Positions 45,339 through 53,477 of a stretch of 64,000 nucleotides of DNA are shown piece after piece; within the stretch, counting starts at the first letter, position 1, and each line of letters opens with the position of its first letter. The position numbers and the translations under genes were made by a program. The notes beneath the pieces were generated by a model, which was given only the letters and a program-made list of their open reading frames with translations, was not told the origin of the DNA and did no database searches. Source of the stretch: a candidate division KSB1 bacterium (GTDB lineage: Bacteria > Electryoneota > RPQS01); NCBI GenBank assembly GCA_016214895.1, contig JACRMR010000008.1, positions 248,001-312,000 of the forward strand. Direction: 5' to 3'.

Positions 45339-46255
45339 GCGGCGGCGGCCTCTTCCGGTCTCACGGCTTCGCTTTCGACCTTTGTCAGTACCAGCATCTC
45401 ATAACCCAATTCGATGCACTGCCCGGCCCGGTTGGGCGACGGAATCAACTTGGCGAACTTCACCAGATCAGACTCTTGCAAGACCGGCAACAGCCGTTGC
45501 CGGAGCTGCGGATGGAATCGCGCGTCGTCGAGTTCGTATTCGAGTTCAAACGTCGTCATCTCCAGGGCCGGAAAGCCGAACCGTCGCTCGAGATAATTGC
45601 GCATGATATGGCTGTAGTCAACATAGAACTCTTTCATCATGCCGCGTTCGGGATACTTGCGATCTTTCAGCAGCAACAAATCCCGGACGGCCTGCTCATA
45701 GGGGGGTAATTCGGGTTCCAGCGCCGCGATCTCGGCCGCGGTCTGCTTGCGAAAGTAGCGCCGCCAAATCCACCACGCACCGAGGGCCAGCGCAATCGCC
45801 GTTGGGATCCACCAGTAGGCATACAACTCTCGCCAGCGGAACTTCTGCTCACGATATGGCTTCAAACCGCGAATTGCCGCCGCGGTATCCGGCAATGACG
45901 AGACGATGACGACGTGCTGCGGCTGCGTGTAAAGCGTGTCCGCCCCGCCCGCTTTGCCCACGACTACCGGCAACGGCGGCAGCTCGAAGCGGCCCGTATC
46001 ATAGACGGCGAGCACATAGGCCAGCGCGCCCGTCTTCGCGTAAGCGGCGGTATCGATGTGCAGCAACTCGAACGGCGTGTCTTCAGGCAGCTGCACGGAT
46101 ACCGGCCTGCCATCGGCGCCGCTCACCGTCACGGAGAGCACCAACTCCTCGCCGATTCTGGCTTGCCGGGGACTGAGCTCGGTAACGACGGTCGCGGCGC
46201 CGGCGACGGAGCACAGTACGGCGATAACTTGAACGGCGAATACCAGCAGTTTCAC
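45335..46255 (-). CDS. BatD-like N-terminal/DUF4381-like membrane protein of the Bat operon
   Basis: A 306-residue protein with a signal peptide (1-20), an extracytoplasmic Ig-like domain (about 25-120, RIGEELVLSVTVSGADG), one membrane helix (about 148-168, WWIPTAIALALGAWWIW), and a cytoplasmic helical domain (about 175-290). It has the layout of the small BatD/DUF4381-type proteins often placed between DUF58 and BatA. No enzyme motif. It overlaps the DUF58 gene (4 nt) and batA (4 nt). Confidence 0.8.
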   Translation of the reverse strand: MKLLVFAVQVIAVLCSVAGAATVVTELSPRQARIGEELVLSVTVSGADGRPVSVQLPEDTPFELLHIDTAAYAKTGALAYVLAVYDTGRFELPPLPVVVGKAGGADTLYTQPQHVVIVSSLPDTAAAIRGLKPYREQKFRWRELYAYWWIPTAIALALGAWWIWRRYFRKQTAAEIAALEPELPPYEQAVRDLLLLKDRKYPERGMMKEFYVDYSHIMRNYLERRFGFPALEMTTFELEYELDDARFHPQLRQRLLPVLQESDLVKFAKLIPSPNRAGQCIELGYEMLVLTKVESEAVRPEEAAAA

Positions 46256-47130
46256 CGCCGCCGTTCCCTCCGCTGGAAGAACTGAATCAGCGGTCGCACA
46301 TAGTCCTTATCGGTCGTGAGCGGCAGGTAATCAACGCCGGAGCGTTGCGTTTCCGATTTGACCGCCGCCTGCCTGCGCCGGAAATTGGCATCAAGCAATT
46401 GCCGGACCTTTCGTGACGATGTGTCCACCCACATCGGCTCGCCGGATTCGGCGTCATGCAGTCGGATCAGACCGACATTGGGCAGCGTCTGCTCGCGCGG
46501 ATCGGTCAGGTGTACGGCCACGAGGTCGTGCTTCTTGCCGACGATCCGCAGCGCGCGTTCATAACCTTCGTTCATGAAATCCGAAATCAGAAACACAATC
46601 GCTTTCTTCTTGACTACGTGATTGAGATGTTCGAGCGCGGCCTTGATATCCGTCCCGCTGCGTTCCGGCTCAAAGGTGAGCAATTCGCGCAGGATGCGCA
46701 GGATGTGCGTCTTGCCCTTGCGCGGGGGAACGAACTTCTCAATCTTATCCGTGAATAGAATCAGTCCGACCTTGTCGTTGTTCTTGATCGCGGAGAATGC
46801 GAGTACCGCGGCGAGTTCGGCCGCGACTTCGCTTTTCAGGCTCTGTTGCGACCCGAACATGGCCGAGCTGGACATGTCGCAGAGCAACATCACCAGCAGT
46901 TCCCGTTCTTCTTCGAACAGCTTGATGAACGGGTGTCCCATGCGCGCGGACACGTTCCAATCGATCGCGCGCACGTCATCGCCGATCTGATATTCTCTGA
47001 CTTCGGCGAAGTTCATGCCCCGCCCCTTGAACACGGCATGATACTCGCCCGAGAGAATCTCGTTCACGACGCCGCGCGTCTTGAGTTCGATCTGGCGCAC
47101 CTTACGCAGAATTTCGCGGGTGTCCATCAT
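46252..47130 (-). CDS. DUF58 domain-containing protein
   Basis: A 292-residue protein of the DUF58 family, a VWA-like fold that usually follows moxR. The conserved block GRGMNFAEVREYQIGDD (about 37-53) and RAIDWNVSARM are hallmark motifs, followed by LLVMLLCDMSSSAM, a degenerate MIDAS (DMSSS). Members are cytoplasmic or membrane-associated and are thought to work with MoxR. Overlaps the next gene by 4 nt and is separated from the CPBP gene by about 40 nt. Confidence 0.92.
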   Translation of the reverse strand: MMDTREILRKVRQIELKTRGVVNEILSGEYHAVFKGRGMNFAEVREYQIGDDVRAIDWNVSARMGHPFIKLFEEERELLVMLLCDMSSSAMFGSQQSLKSEVAAELAAVLAFSAIKNNDKVGLILFTDKIEKFVPPRKGKTHILRILRELLTFEPERSGTDIKAALEHLNHVVKKKAIVFLISDFMNEGYERALRIVGKKHDLVAVHLTDPREQTLPNVGLIRLHDAESGEPMWVDTSSRKVRQLLDANFRRRQAAVKSETQRSGVDYLPLTTDKDYVRPLIQFFQRRERRR

Positions 47131-47169
47131 AAGATCGGCCGTGAAACCAAAGGAAACAGCCTCATGCTT

Positions 47170-47850
47170 TCATGCTAACCAGAATCCAATCACTGTGCCA
47201 CCAGCATTCGCGGACGTGTGGGCGACCATCGCCGCGATTACACTGCCGCTGCGTTCCCGCAGCGTGCCCGCCAGTCCGCCGAGGATCGCCGCGAACAGCG
47301 CGACCACCGCGACAGCCGCGCCGCTCATTCCCAGGCTCAAGAGTCCAAGGTGCATCAGACCAAAGAAGACGGCGCCAAACAAGACCGGCAGCGTGATCCG
47401 GTACGTGCCAACGCGGAATCCGACCTGACCGAGGCTGCCGAGCAAGCCCTGCAACAACCCGCGCACCAGCAGTTCCTCACAGGCGCTTGCCCAGATCCAA
47501 ACAAAGAGCACGATTTGCCAGAAAGTGAACCGCTCGGTACCCGAAACCTCTTCGTCCGTGAACAGACTGAGCACAAGCGTGGACACAACACCTATACCCA
47601 AGCCACCCCACATTGCCGGTCCCCATACGCGTCCCACCGGCACGGTAAATCCGAACTGTGACCACTGCCCCCTGCCGATCAAGGCCATCAAAGCCAGAGC
47701 CACAGCCGCCATGGCACTATGTGTCACGGCGGGAATCAACCACGGCCGTGCTTCGAAATCGACTCCGCCCCCACCGATGGCCAAGCCGACCGCGGAACTT
47801 GCTGCGAGCACACCCACGCCCATTAGAAACACCAGCACCAGTCGCTGCAT
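47170..47850 (-). CDS. CPBP-family intramembrane glutamic protease
   Basis: A 226-residue polytopic membrane protein (about seven or eight helices) with the CPBP/Rce1-type motifs EELLVRG (EExxxR, about 147-153) and FFGLMHLG with its His (about 181-188). It may cleave membrane proteins, or act as a bacteriocin-immunity type or envelope protein. The ATG at 47850 has GGAGG 5 nt before it and is preferred to a start 30 nt upstream. It is inserted between moxR and DUF58 in the Bat operon, an uncommon order that suggests a shared role. Confidence 0.88.
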   Translation of the reverse strand: MQRLVLVFLMGVGVLAASSAVGLAIGGGGVDFEARPWLIPAVTHSAMAAVALALMALIGRGQWSQFGFTVPVGRVWGPAMWGGLGIGVVSTLVLSLFTDEEVSGTERFTFWQIVLFVWIWASACEELLVRGLLQGLLGSLGQVGFRVGTYRITLPVLFGAVFFGLMHLGLLSLGMSGAAVAVVALFAAILGGLAGTLRERSGSVIAAMVAHTSANAGGTVIGFWLA

Positions 47851-47889
47851 GATCTCCTCCGGTGAAGTGCGGGGCACCACGCTTACGCC

Positions 47890-48879
47890 TTACGGCACCT
47901 CGACGGTGTTGAAAATCTTGTTGATGATATCCTCGCTCGTCATTTCTTCGGCTTCGGCCTCATAGGTAACCGTGACGCGATGCCGCAGCACATCGAGCCC
48001 GACCGCGCGGATATCTTCGGGAATGACGTAGCCGCGCCTCCGCAGAAATGCGTGGGCCCGCGCGGCTTTCATCAGGTAGATCGACGCCCGCGGGGACGCA
48101 CCGTACTGAATCAACGGCTTCAGGTCGGGCAACTTGTGTTCTTCCGGCTTGCGGCTGGCAAACACAATATCCAACACGTATTGCTCAATCTTGGGGTCAA
48201 CGTAGATCGACTCGATCAACGCTCGCGAGTCCAGGATTTCCTGCGGCGACACGACCGCCATCACCGGTGTGGACTCGGACTTCGCATAGGTGCGCATGAT
48301 CCTGACCTCTTCGTCGCGCTTGGGGTAGTCGATCTTCACCTTGAGCATGAAGCGATCCACCTGCGCTTCGGGCAACGGATAGGTCCCTTCCTGCTCAATC
48401 GGGTTTTGCGTCGCCAGCACGAGAAACGGCTCCGGCAGCGGATAGGTTGCATCGCTGATCGTGACCTGCCGCTCCTGCATCGCTTCCAGCAGCGCGGACT
48501 GCACTTTCGCCGGAGCGCGGTTGATTTCGTCCGCCAACACAAAGTTGGCGAATACCGGCCCCTTGCGGGTGGTGAATTGCCCATCCTTCTGGTTATAGAT
48601 CAGGGTGCCGATCAGGTCCGCCGGCAGCAGATCCGGTGTGAACTGAATGCGCTGGAACTTCGCCTGCATGGTTTGAGCAAGTGTCTTGATCGCCAGCGTC
48701 TTCGCCAGACCGGGCACGCCTTCGAGCAGGATGTGCCCGCCCGCGAACAATCCAATCAGCAAGCGGTCAAGCATATATCTCTGGCCATAGACGACCTTAC
48801 CGGCTTCAAGGGTAATCCGGTCGGCGATTTCCGAGGCCAATTTGATCCGTTCGGTGAGTTCCTGAATGTTCTGATCCAT
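47890..48879 (-). CDS. MoxR-type AAA+ ATPase
   Basis: A 329-residue AAA+ ATPase with Walker A GVPGLAKT (about 59-66), Walker B VLADEINRAP, sensor 1 ATQNPIEQEG (about 155-164), and a C-terminal helical domain. MoxR proteins act as chaperone-like regulators of VWA proteins; DUF58 and BatA/B are downstream and are likely targets. First gene of the operon. A dyad at 48938-48955 lies 59 nt upstream. Confidence 0.95.
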   Translation of the reverse strand: MDQNIQELTERIKLASEIADRITLEAGKVVYGQRYMLDRLLIGLFAGGHILLEGVPGLAKTLAIKTLAQTMQAKFQRIQFTPDLLPADLIGTLIYNQKDGQFTTRKGPVFANFVLADEINRAPAKVQSALLEAMQERQVTISDATYPLPEPFLVLATQNPIEQEGTYPLPEAQVDRFMLKVKIDYPKRDEEVRIMRTYAKSESTPVMAVVSPQEILDSRALIESIYVDPKIEQYVLDIVFASRKPEEHKLPDLKPLIQYGASPRASIYLMKAARAHAFLRRRGYVIPEDIRAVGLDVLRHRVTVTYEAEAEEMTSEDIINKIFNTVEVP

Positions 48880-48937
48880 GATCCCTTATGATTTATTTCA
48901 CCACAAAGCCGCAGTCATGCCGCGGCTCGTAGGTTTA

Positions 48938-48955
48938 GACACGGCGGGCCGTGTC
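48938..48955. promoter_or_regulatory. 18-bp palindrome upstream of moxR, overlapping a TTGACA
   Basis: Arms GACACGGC (48938-48945) and GCCGTGTC (48948-48955) form a perfect 8-bp inverted repeat with a 2-nt spacer. The right arm overlaps TTGACA on the minus strand (48957-48952). No -10 element lies 16-18 nt away, so it is a candidate operator site or part of a hairpin, not a demonstrated promoter. Confidence 0.4.
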
Positions 48956-48967
48956 AAAGTTCCTGTG

Positions 48968-48995
48968 AAAAAAAGAATCCCCAACCACGTGGGGA
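48968..48995 (-). terminator. rho-independent terminator after the TPR lipoprotein gene
   Basis: On the minus strand a 6-bp stem (48990-48995 with 48978-48983, TCCCCA against TGGGGA) with a 6-nt loop is followed by TTC and seven T (48974-48968). It lies 36 nt after the TPR lipoprotein stop. Confidence 0.85.
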
Positions 48996-49031
48996 CCTTT
49001 CCAAATACTCTGGAGACACCACCCCACCGGC

Positions 49032-49460
49032 CTATTTCGCCTTAGCCGCCGTGTCCACCTTGGCCCCTGCACCGCCGTCCTTGGCGAGGATCTTGTTCAG
49101 TTCCTCGATCTCGTTGACGTCTTGTCCGAGATGGTCCAGCTCCCACTGAGCATCTTTGACCAGCTGGTGCTCGGGATACAGCTTGATAAAGTCTCGGTAG
49201 GCGCCCTTAGCCATATCCATATTTTTCAAATGGTTGGCGTAGAGATACCCGATCATGAATTGGCACTGCGGAGCCTGCGGCGACTTCGGATGATCCTTGA
49301 CGATCTGCTGGTATGCCGCGATCGCGCCCTGGAAGTCATTGGACTCTTGAAGCTGCTTGGCTTTCTCGAAGAGTTCGGATTCGGATGGTCCTTTCTTGCA
49401 ACCGACGACAGCGACCATCACGATCAACAACAAAACGGCCCATTTATTACCGTTCAGCAT
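49032..49460 (-). CDS. TPR-containing lipoprotein
   Basis: A 142-residue lipoprotein: a signal sequence ending with AVVGC (Cys21), two or three TPR units (about 32-100: FQGAIAAYQQIVKDHPKSPQ and YRDFIKLYPEH), a Lys/Ala C-terminus (GAKVDTAAKAK). It resembles small YbgF/BamD-like TPR lipoproteins of the envelope, but no defined function is proposed. The ATG at 49460 has AGGT 8 nt before it and is preferred to one 36 nt earlier. It has its own promoter (49503-49531) and terminator. Confidence 0.85.
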   Translation of the reverse strand: MLNGNKWAVLLLIVMVAVVGCKKGPSESELFEKAKQLQESNDFQGAIAAYQQIVKDHPKSPQAPQCQFMIGYLYANHLKNMDMAKGAYRDFIKLYPEHQLVKDAQWELDHLGQDVNEIEELNKILAKDGGAGAKVDTAAKAK

Positions 49461-49502
49461 GCTTGCCAACCTCTGTTCATGGGATAGATTATTCAAGGCA
49501 AG

Positions 49503-49531
49503 AATATACGTTAGAAGCAGTTAATAATCAA
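49503..49531 (-). promoter_or_regulatory. predicted sigma70-type promoter for the TPR lipoprotein gene
   Basis: Minus strand: TTGATT (49531-49526), 17 nt, TATATT (49508-49503). The -35 overlaps the stop codon of the histidine kinase gene. Leader length about 37 nt. Confidence 0.65.
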
Positions 49532-52500
49532 GAGCCGGTACCGGCGGCGGGCAGGGTCATGATGAAAGTAGCCCCTTCTCCGGGGTTCGAGAATGCCTCC
49601 AATCGGCCATTATGATTCCTTACGATCTGCGAACAAATTGACAAACCCAGTCCGGATCCGCTCGGTTTGGTGGTAAAGAATGCGTCAAATATCTTCTCCA
49701 GCCGTTCAGGCGGAATCCCCGGGCCGGAGTCGGACACGGCCAGTTTCAGCATCGTTCCCACAAACTCGGATCGGATTCTGAGCTCACCCCCTCCGGGCAT
49801 TTCCTGCACCGAGTTTCGCATGATATTGAGCAGCACCTGGCGGATCTGGCTGGCATCGGCCCAGGCCGGCGGCAGCGCGGGATCCAGTTCATAGTGGATT
49901 TGGATCAGCTGATCATCGATCTCTGCGTCCATGAAATGCACCGTCTGCAGCACGAGGCCGTTCAGGTCTATCTCGGCGAATTTCGGGACGCTTGGGCGAG
50001 AGAATTCAAGTATAGAACGAAGAATTTCGTCAAGCCGTGCAGTCTCCTCGATGATGATCCCGACCTTCTGTTTGTTTCGATCCCGTTCGCCGAGCGAGGA
50101 GTAAACGCTTCGTGCAAAGCCGCCGATTGCCGCAAGCGGGTTACGAATCTCGTGGGCAACGGACGCGGCGACCTCGCCGATCGCGGACAATCGCTCGGTC
50201 TTAATCAGGCGATCGCGGCTCTCTTTCAAGTGCTGGTTCGCCAGAGTCAGCTCATGCAAGCGCTTCTCCAGGCTAACGAGCAATCGGCCGCGTTCAAAGG
50301 CCGAGGCCGCGCTATTTGCGAACAGTTTAAGCCTGTGCAAGTCCTCCTCTTCAATCGGCCGCAAGCTGAACAAATTATCAACAAGCAGCACCCCCAGCAC
50401 TTCGTCACGCGTGCAGAGCGGAACGATGGCAAACTCGCTTGCCTGATACTGCGTCAGGAACTCGCCGGGCAGGTCCGCCAGATCGCTGGCGCGGGTGACC
50501 AACACCGCGTCCCGTTCGCGCATTGCGCACGAAAACGGATTGGCCTCGTCGCTCACATCAACGCGCAGCGCGCGCGCGTACTGCGACTGCGCTTCGAAAT
50601 CGTAGGCCGCACCGCTGACTCGCTGCGCGAACATCTCGCTCAGCGTCATCGCCTTTTGGTTCAGCTCGGACCAGATTCGCCACGCGTCCTCGGCGCTGGC
50701 CGGACCGACTCCGGCTTCTCCGTGCAGCATCGCATGGGACTCATCGAAACTCAGAATGTAGGCGCGGTTGAAGCCGAGCCCGGACCCCGCGGTCACACCG
50801 GCGAGCACGATGCCCATCACGCTCCGTAGATCGACCGATGATTGGAGCGCGTCGCTGACTTCTGTCAGGACCTGCAACTCGATCACCCGCTTGTTGAGCG
50901 CATCGTTCATGGCTCGCTGCGCGGTCACGTCCCGCAGAATCGCCTGGTAGAAACGCTGTCCTTCCAGTTCGAGCGCGCTGGCCGACGTATCGACGTAAAC
51001 GTATTCGCCGTCATTGCGCAAGATCGGCACGTCTTCAAACCGGCCCTGCCCGCTGCTCATCACGGACTCGATGCGCGCCTGGACTTCCGCTTGTCGCGAG
51101 GGCGGCCGGATGTCGAAGGCGGTCATGCGCATCAACTCCTCGCGGGAATAGCCGACGAGCTGCAACATCTGGGGATTCGCGTCCACGATGCGGTGGGATA
51201 CCGGGTCGATCAAGACGATGGCGTCATTGGCGTTCTCGAGCAGCGCCCGATAGCGGTGCTCGGAGTCCTCGATCTGCCGTTCCAGTCGGCGCTTCTCCGT
51301 AACGTCGCGAGCCACCGCCATGATACCGGTGATCGCCCCGTGCTCGGTAACGGGTGTTAGCGAGACAAAGGCGACCATTTCGCGGCCGTCCTGCCGCAGA
51401 AACCCGATATCGCGCACATGACTGTGCCCTTCCAGCAAGTACGGCAGCACGACCTGCACATCCGACCGGTCAGACTCGCGCACGTGATCGAAGAAGTTCG
51501 TCCCCAACACTTGACGCCAGTGTTGACCCAGCATCCCGATCACCTGCCGGCTGACAAAATTGATCTTGCCGTCGCGTTCAGTGCGGAAGATGACGTCGCC
51601 GACATTGTCGATCAGGGAACGGTAGGATGCTTCGCTCTCCTCGAGCTCGCGTTCCAATCGGAATTGTTCAATGGATTGCGACGTCAACGTGAGAAACAAC
51701 TCGATCAGCGCCAGCGTTTCCGGATGCGGAATACTGACTTCGTCGCCATCTCCCAGCTCGGCCAGGCCGACCAAGTGGCCTTCGTGATCGCGCACGGGGG
51801 CGATCAGGACCGGCTGCCCGCCGGAACCGCTGGCCGTATCGGCCGCAATCGTCGTGGAAGGTTGGTCACCGAGCAACACGCGTAGATCCCGATAGCGCTC
51901 GATTGACGCGAGCGTGACCAGCGGCACACCTCCCTCGCCGGTCACCATGCCCTTCTGCACATCATCGAGGTATAGCCGCGCCGACCGGAAGAAGTTGGGC
52001 CCGCAAAGTGCCGCGGCGGCCTGCGCGAGCTTGTGTTCGATCGTCACGGCCGCCATCACGGCGGGCACACATTGAAACAGGCAGGTCAGCCGCTCTTTGG
52101 CAAACAAGACCTCCCGTGTCTTGTCATCAACGAGGTGTTGCGAGGAAGTGCTCAGCCGTTCGATCTCAGAGCGGATCAGCGAGTTTTCCAGCAGCAGGTC
52201 GCGCCGCTCTATCGTCAGCCGAATCAAGCCTCGCGCCTGGTCGATCGAGACGATCGGTAAGTGCAGCCACGCGTCCACAAGTTCCGCGCATGCCACTTCT
52301 TCGCTGGCCGTACGGTGCGAAGCGGCGACGCCCACCAAGGTTACCGTGGGCAGTTCGCGCCGCGCGGCTTCAATCGCCTCGTGCGTGGCCGTCCCGCAAC
52401 TGAACAGCAAGAGATCCGCGTGCTGCTGCTCAGCCGCTGCCACCGCCTCAGCAAGCGACCCGAGAATCTGCAGCCGGAACTCGGCGGCAGGGAGCAGTTG

Positions 52501-52575
52501 ACGAATAGAATCCGCAGCCTCGCCGCTGACTCCGCCCGTCACGCACAGTCGCACTAACGGCTTTCTGGCTTGCAT
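49528..52575 (-). CDS. soluble hybrid-type sensor histidine kinase (pseudo-receiver, GAF-PAS-PAS-GAF-HisKA-HATPase)
   Basis: A 1015-residue cytoplasmic kinase without membrane helices. An N-terminal receiver-like domain (about 5-120) lacks the phospho-acceptor Asp at the expected beta-3 site (DLLLFSCGT). It is followed by a GAF-like domain (about 170-320), two PAS domains (about 325-445 and 450-570; SYRSLIDNVGDVIFRTERDG, YRALLENANDAIVLIDP), a second GAF (about 590-760), HisKA with HEIRNPLAA (His808), and HATPase with the N-box NSVQE (about 921), GPGIPP and GSGLGLSI. The ATG at 52575 with GGGAG 8 nt before it is preferred to the GTG at 52620. No response regulator is adjacent. Confidence 0.9.
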   Translation of the reverse strand: MQARKPLVRLCVTGGVSGEAADSIRQLLPAAEFRLQILGSLAEAVAAAEQQHADLLLFSCGTATHEAIEAARRELPTVTLVGVAASHRTASEEVACAELVDAWLHLPIVSIDQARGLIRLTIERRDLLLENSLIRSEIERLSTSSQHLVDDKTREVLFAKERLTCLFQCVPAVMAAVTIEHKLAQAAAALCGPNFFRSARLYLDDVQKGMVTGEGGVPLVTLASIERYRDLRVLLGDQPSTTIAADTASGSGGQPVLIAPVRDHEGHLVGLAELGDGDEVSIPHPETLALIELFLTLTSQSIEQFRLERELEESEASYRSLIDNVGDVIFRTERDGKINFVSRQVIGMLGQHWRQVLGTNFFDHVRESDRSDVQVVLPYLLEGHSHVRDIGFLRQDGREMVAFVSLTPVTEHGAITGIMAVARDVTEKRRLERQIEDSEHRYRALLENANDAIVLIDPVSHRIVDANPQMLQLVGYSREELMRMTAFDIRPPSRQAEVQARIESVMSSGQGRFEDVPILRNDGEYVYVDTSASALELEGQRFYQAILRDVTAQRAMNDALNKRVIELQVLTEVSDALQSSVDLRSVMGIVLAGVTAGSGLGFNRAYILSFDESHAMLHGEAGVGPASAEDAWRIWSELNQKAMTLSEMFAQRVSGAAYDFEAQSQYARALRVDVSDEANPFSCAMRERDAVLVTRASDLADLPGEFLTQYQASEFAIVPLCTRDEVLGVLLVDNLFSLRPIEEEDLHRLKLFANSAASAFERGRLLVSLEKRLHELTLANQHLKESRDRLIKTERLSAIGEVAASVAHEIRNPLAAIGGFARSVYSSLGERDRNKQKVGIIIEETARLDEILRSILEFSRPSVPKFAEIDLNGLVLQTVHFMDAEIDDQLIQIHYELDPALPPAWADASQIRQVLLNIMRNSVQEMPGGGELRIRSEFVGTMLKLAVSDSGPGIPPERLEKIFDAFFTTKPSGSGLGLSICSQIVRNHNGRLEAFSNPGEGATFIMTLPAAGTGS

Positions 52576-52604
52576 CGCCGCGGCTCCCGTTGACGTGTTG
52601 CCAT

Positions 52605-52949
52605 CTATCCCGGCGGCCACTGGAAGTCCCGTCCCGAGAGTAGATGAAGGTGGAGATGAAACACACTTTGCCCGGCGCGCTCACCGCTATTGATCACAAG
52701 TCTGTAACCGTCGGCCTCCATCCCGGCGAGACGAGCCGCTTCGCCGGCGGCGACAACCAGTCGTCCCACCAGCGGAATGTCCGTCGGATTCAGGTCCGCC
52801 AGTTTTTCGATGTGCCGTCGGGGGATGACCAGCAGATGCTTGGGGGCCTGTGGATTGACATCGTGAAATGCGACAATGTCATCAGTTTCCAAGACCTTTT
52901 TGGATGGGATCTCGCCCGATGCGATTTTGCAGAAGATACAGGAACTCAT
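52605..52949 (-). CDS. HIT-family nucleotide-binding hydrolase
   Basis: A 114-residue histidine triad protein that hydrolyses nucleoside phosphoramidates or dinucleotides. The N-terminal CIFCKIASGEIPSKKV and FHDVNPQAPKHLLVIPRRHI are typical Hint-like motifs; the triad is HLHLHLL (about 97-103). It has a promoter at 52985-53013 and GAGG 3 nt before the ATG. The kinase gene start lies 29 nt after its stop. Confidence 0.95.
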   Translation of the reverse strand: MSSCIFCKIASGEIPSKKVLETDDIVAFHDVNPQAPKHLLVIPRRHIEKLADLNPTDIPLVGRLVVAAGEAARLAGMEADGYRLVINSGERAGQSVFHLHLHLLSGRDFQWPPG

Positions 52950-52984
52950 CGTCCTCTCTGTTTCTATTCACAGGAATACGGACA

Positions 52985-53013
52985 AATATAGGGTCGTGTA
53001 CGCTGGGAAGCAA
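52985..53013 (-). promoter_or_regulatory. predicted sigma70-type promoter for the HIT gene
   Basis: Minus strand: TTGCTT (53013-53008), 17 nt, TATATT (52990-52985). Expected transcription start near 52979, 30 nt before the ATG. The 367-nt gap 52950-53316 also holds the tRNA promoter and a 45-bp AT-rich stretch (53171-53215) with no other recognised feature. Confidence 0.65.
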
Positions 53014-53275
53014 CTCCTCATCCCGGCACGACGTTGTGGCTGGGCGACGACCTCCAAGCGCGATTCCTCACATGAGCCGAAATGCGCTGCCATCGACCCG
53101 CGCTCGCTGCCATCACAAGCGCTCAATGCCGTTGGCGACGAGGCTCATGCCACTTGATCACTTCACGAGGTGGATAATGCATATATTAAATATTAACAAT
53201 CTGTTGGTTAGAATTATGGCTGTCCAAGGTATTGCAATGCCTCCCGCGAACCGGCTGCGTCCGCACGGTGCGCCC

Positions 53276-53304
53276 TTGACTTTATTTAAGTAGATTTGTA
53301 CATT
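53276..53304 (+). promoter_or_regulatory. predicted promoter for tRNA-Asn
   Basis: Plus strand: TTGACT (53276-53281), 17 nt, TACATT (53299-53304). Expected transcription start near 53311, six nt before the tRNA 5' end. Confidence 0.65.
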
Positions 53305-53316
53305 TGGAGTCTGCAT

Positions 53317-53388
53317 TCCGGAGTAGCTCAGCGGTAGAGCGGGTGGCTGTTAACCACTAGGCCGGGGGTTCGAATCCCTCCTCCGGAG
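53317..53388 (+). tRNA. tRNA-Asn (anticodon GTT)
   Basis: A full cloverleaf of 72 nt: acceptor TCCGGAG (53317-53323) pairs with CTCCGGA (53381-53387), D-stem GCTC with GAGC, anticodon stem GGTGG with CCACT around loop CTGTTAA, so anticodon GTT at 53349-53351 (Asn), and T-arm GGGGG-TTCGAAT-CCCTC. The discriminator is G and the 3' CCA is not encoded (next bases are CA). A single tRNA, with its own promoter and terminator; no integrase or att repeat is nearby. Confidence 0.96.
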
Positions 53389-53407
53389 CAATCACTTAAT
53401 TGACAAG

Positions 53408-53444
53408 ACACCAGCTCGTGGTCCCCTCCGGGCTGGTGTTTTTT
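53408..53444 (+). terminator. rho-independent terminator after tRNA-Asn
   Basis: An 8-bp stem (53408-53415 with 53432-53439, ACACCAGC against GCTGGTGT) with a long loop is followed by six T (53439-53444). Lies 20 nt after the tRNA and before the SIMPL gene. Confidence 0.85.
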
Positions 53445-53477
53445 CATTACCGGGTGTCTTGCAGAAACGGAGTACCC

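Noticed and set aside
48929-48957. Full promoter upstream of moxR
   Set aside because: TTGACA is present but no -10 match lies at 16-18 nt; only the palindrome is reported.
53171-53215. AT-rich stretch as origin or attachment site
   Set aside because: Only about 45 bp, no DnaA box cluster or inverted arms seen; a promoter match there is incomplete.
53317-53388. tRNA-Asn as an integration site
   Set aside because: No integrase, no duplicated tRNA 3' end and no change in gene style around it.
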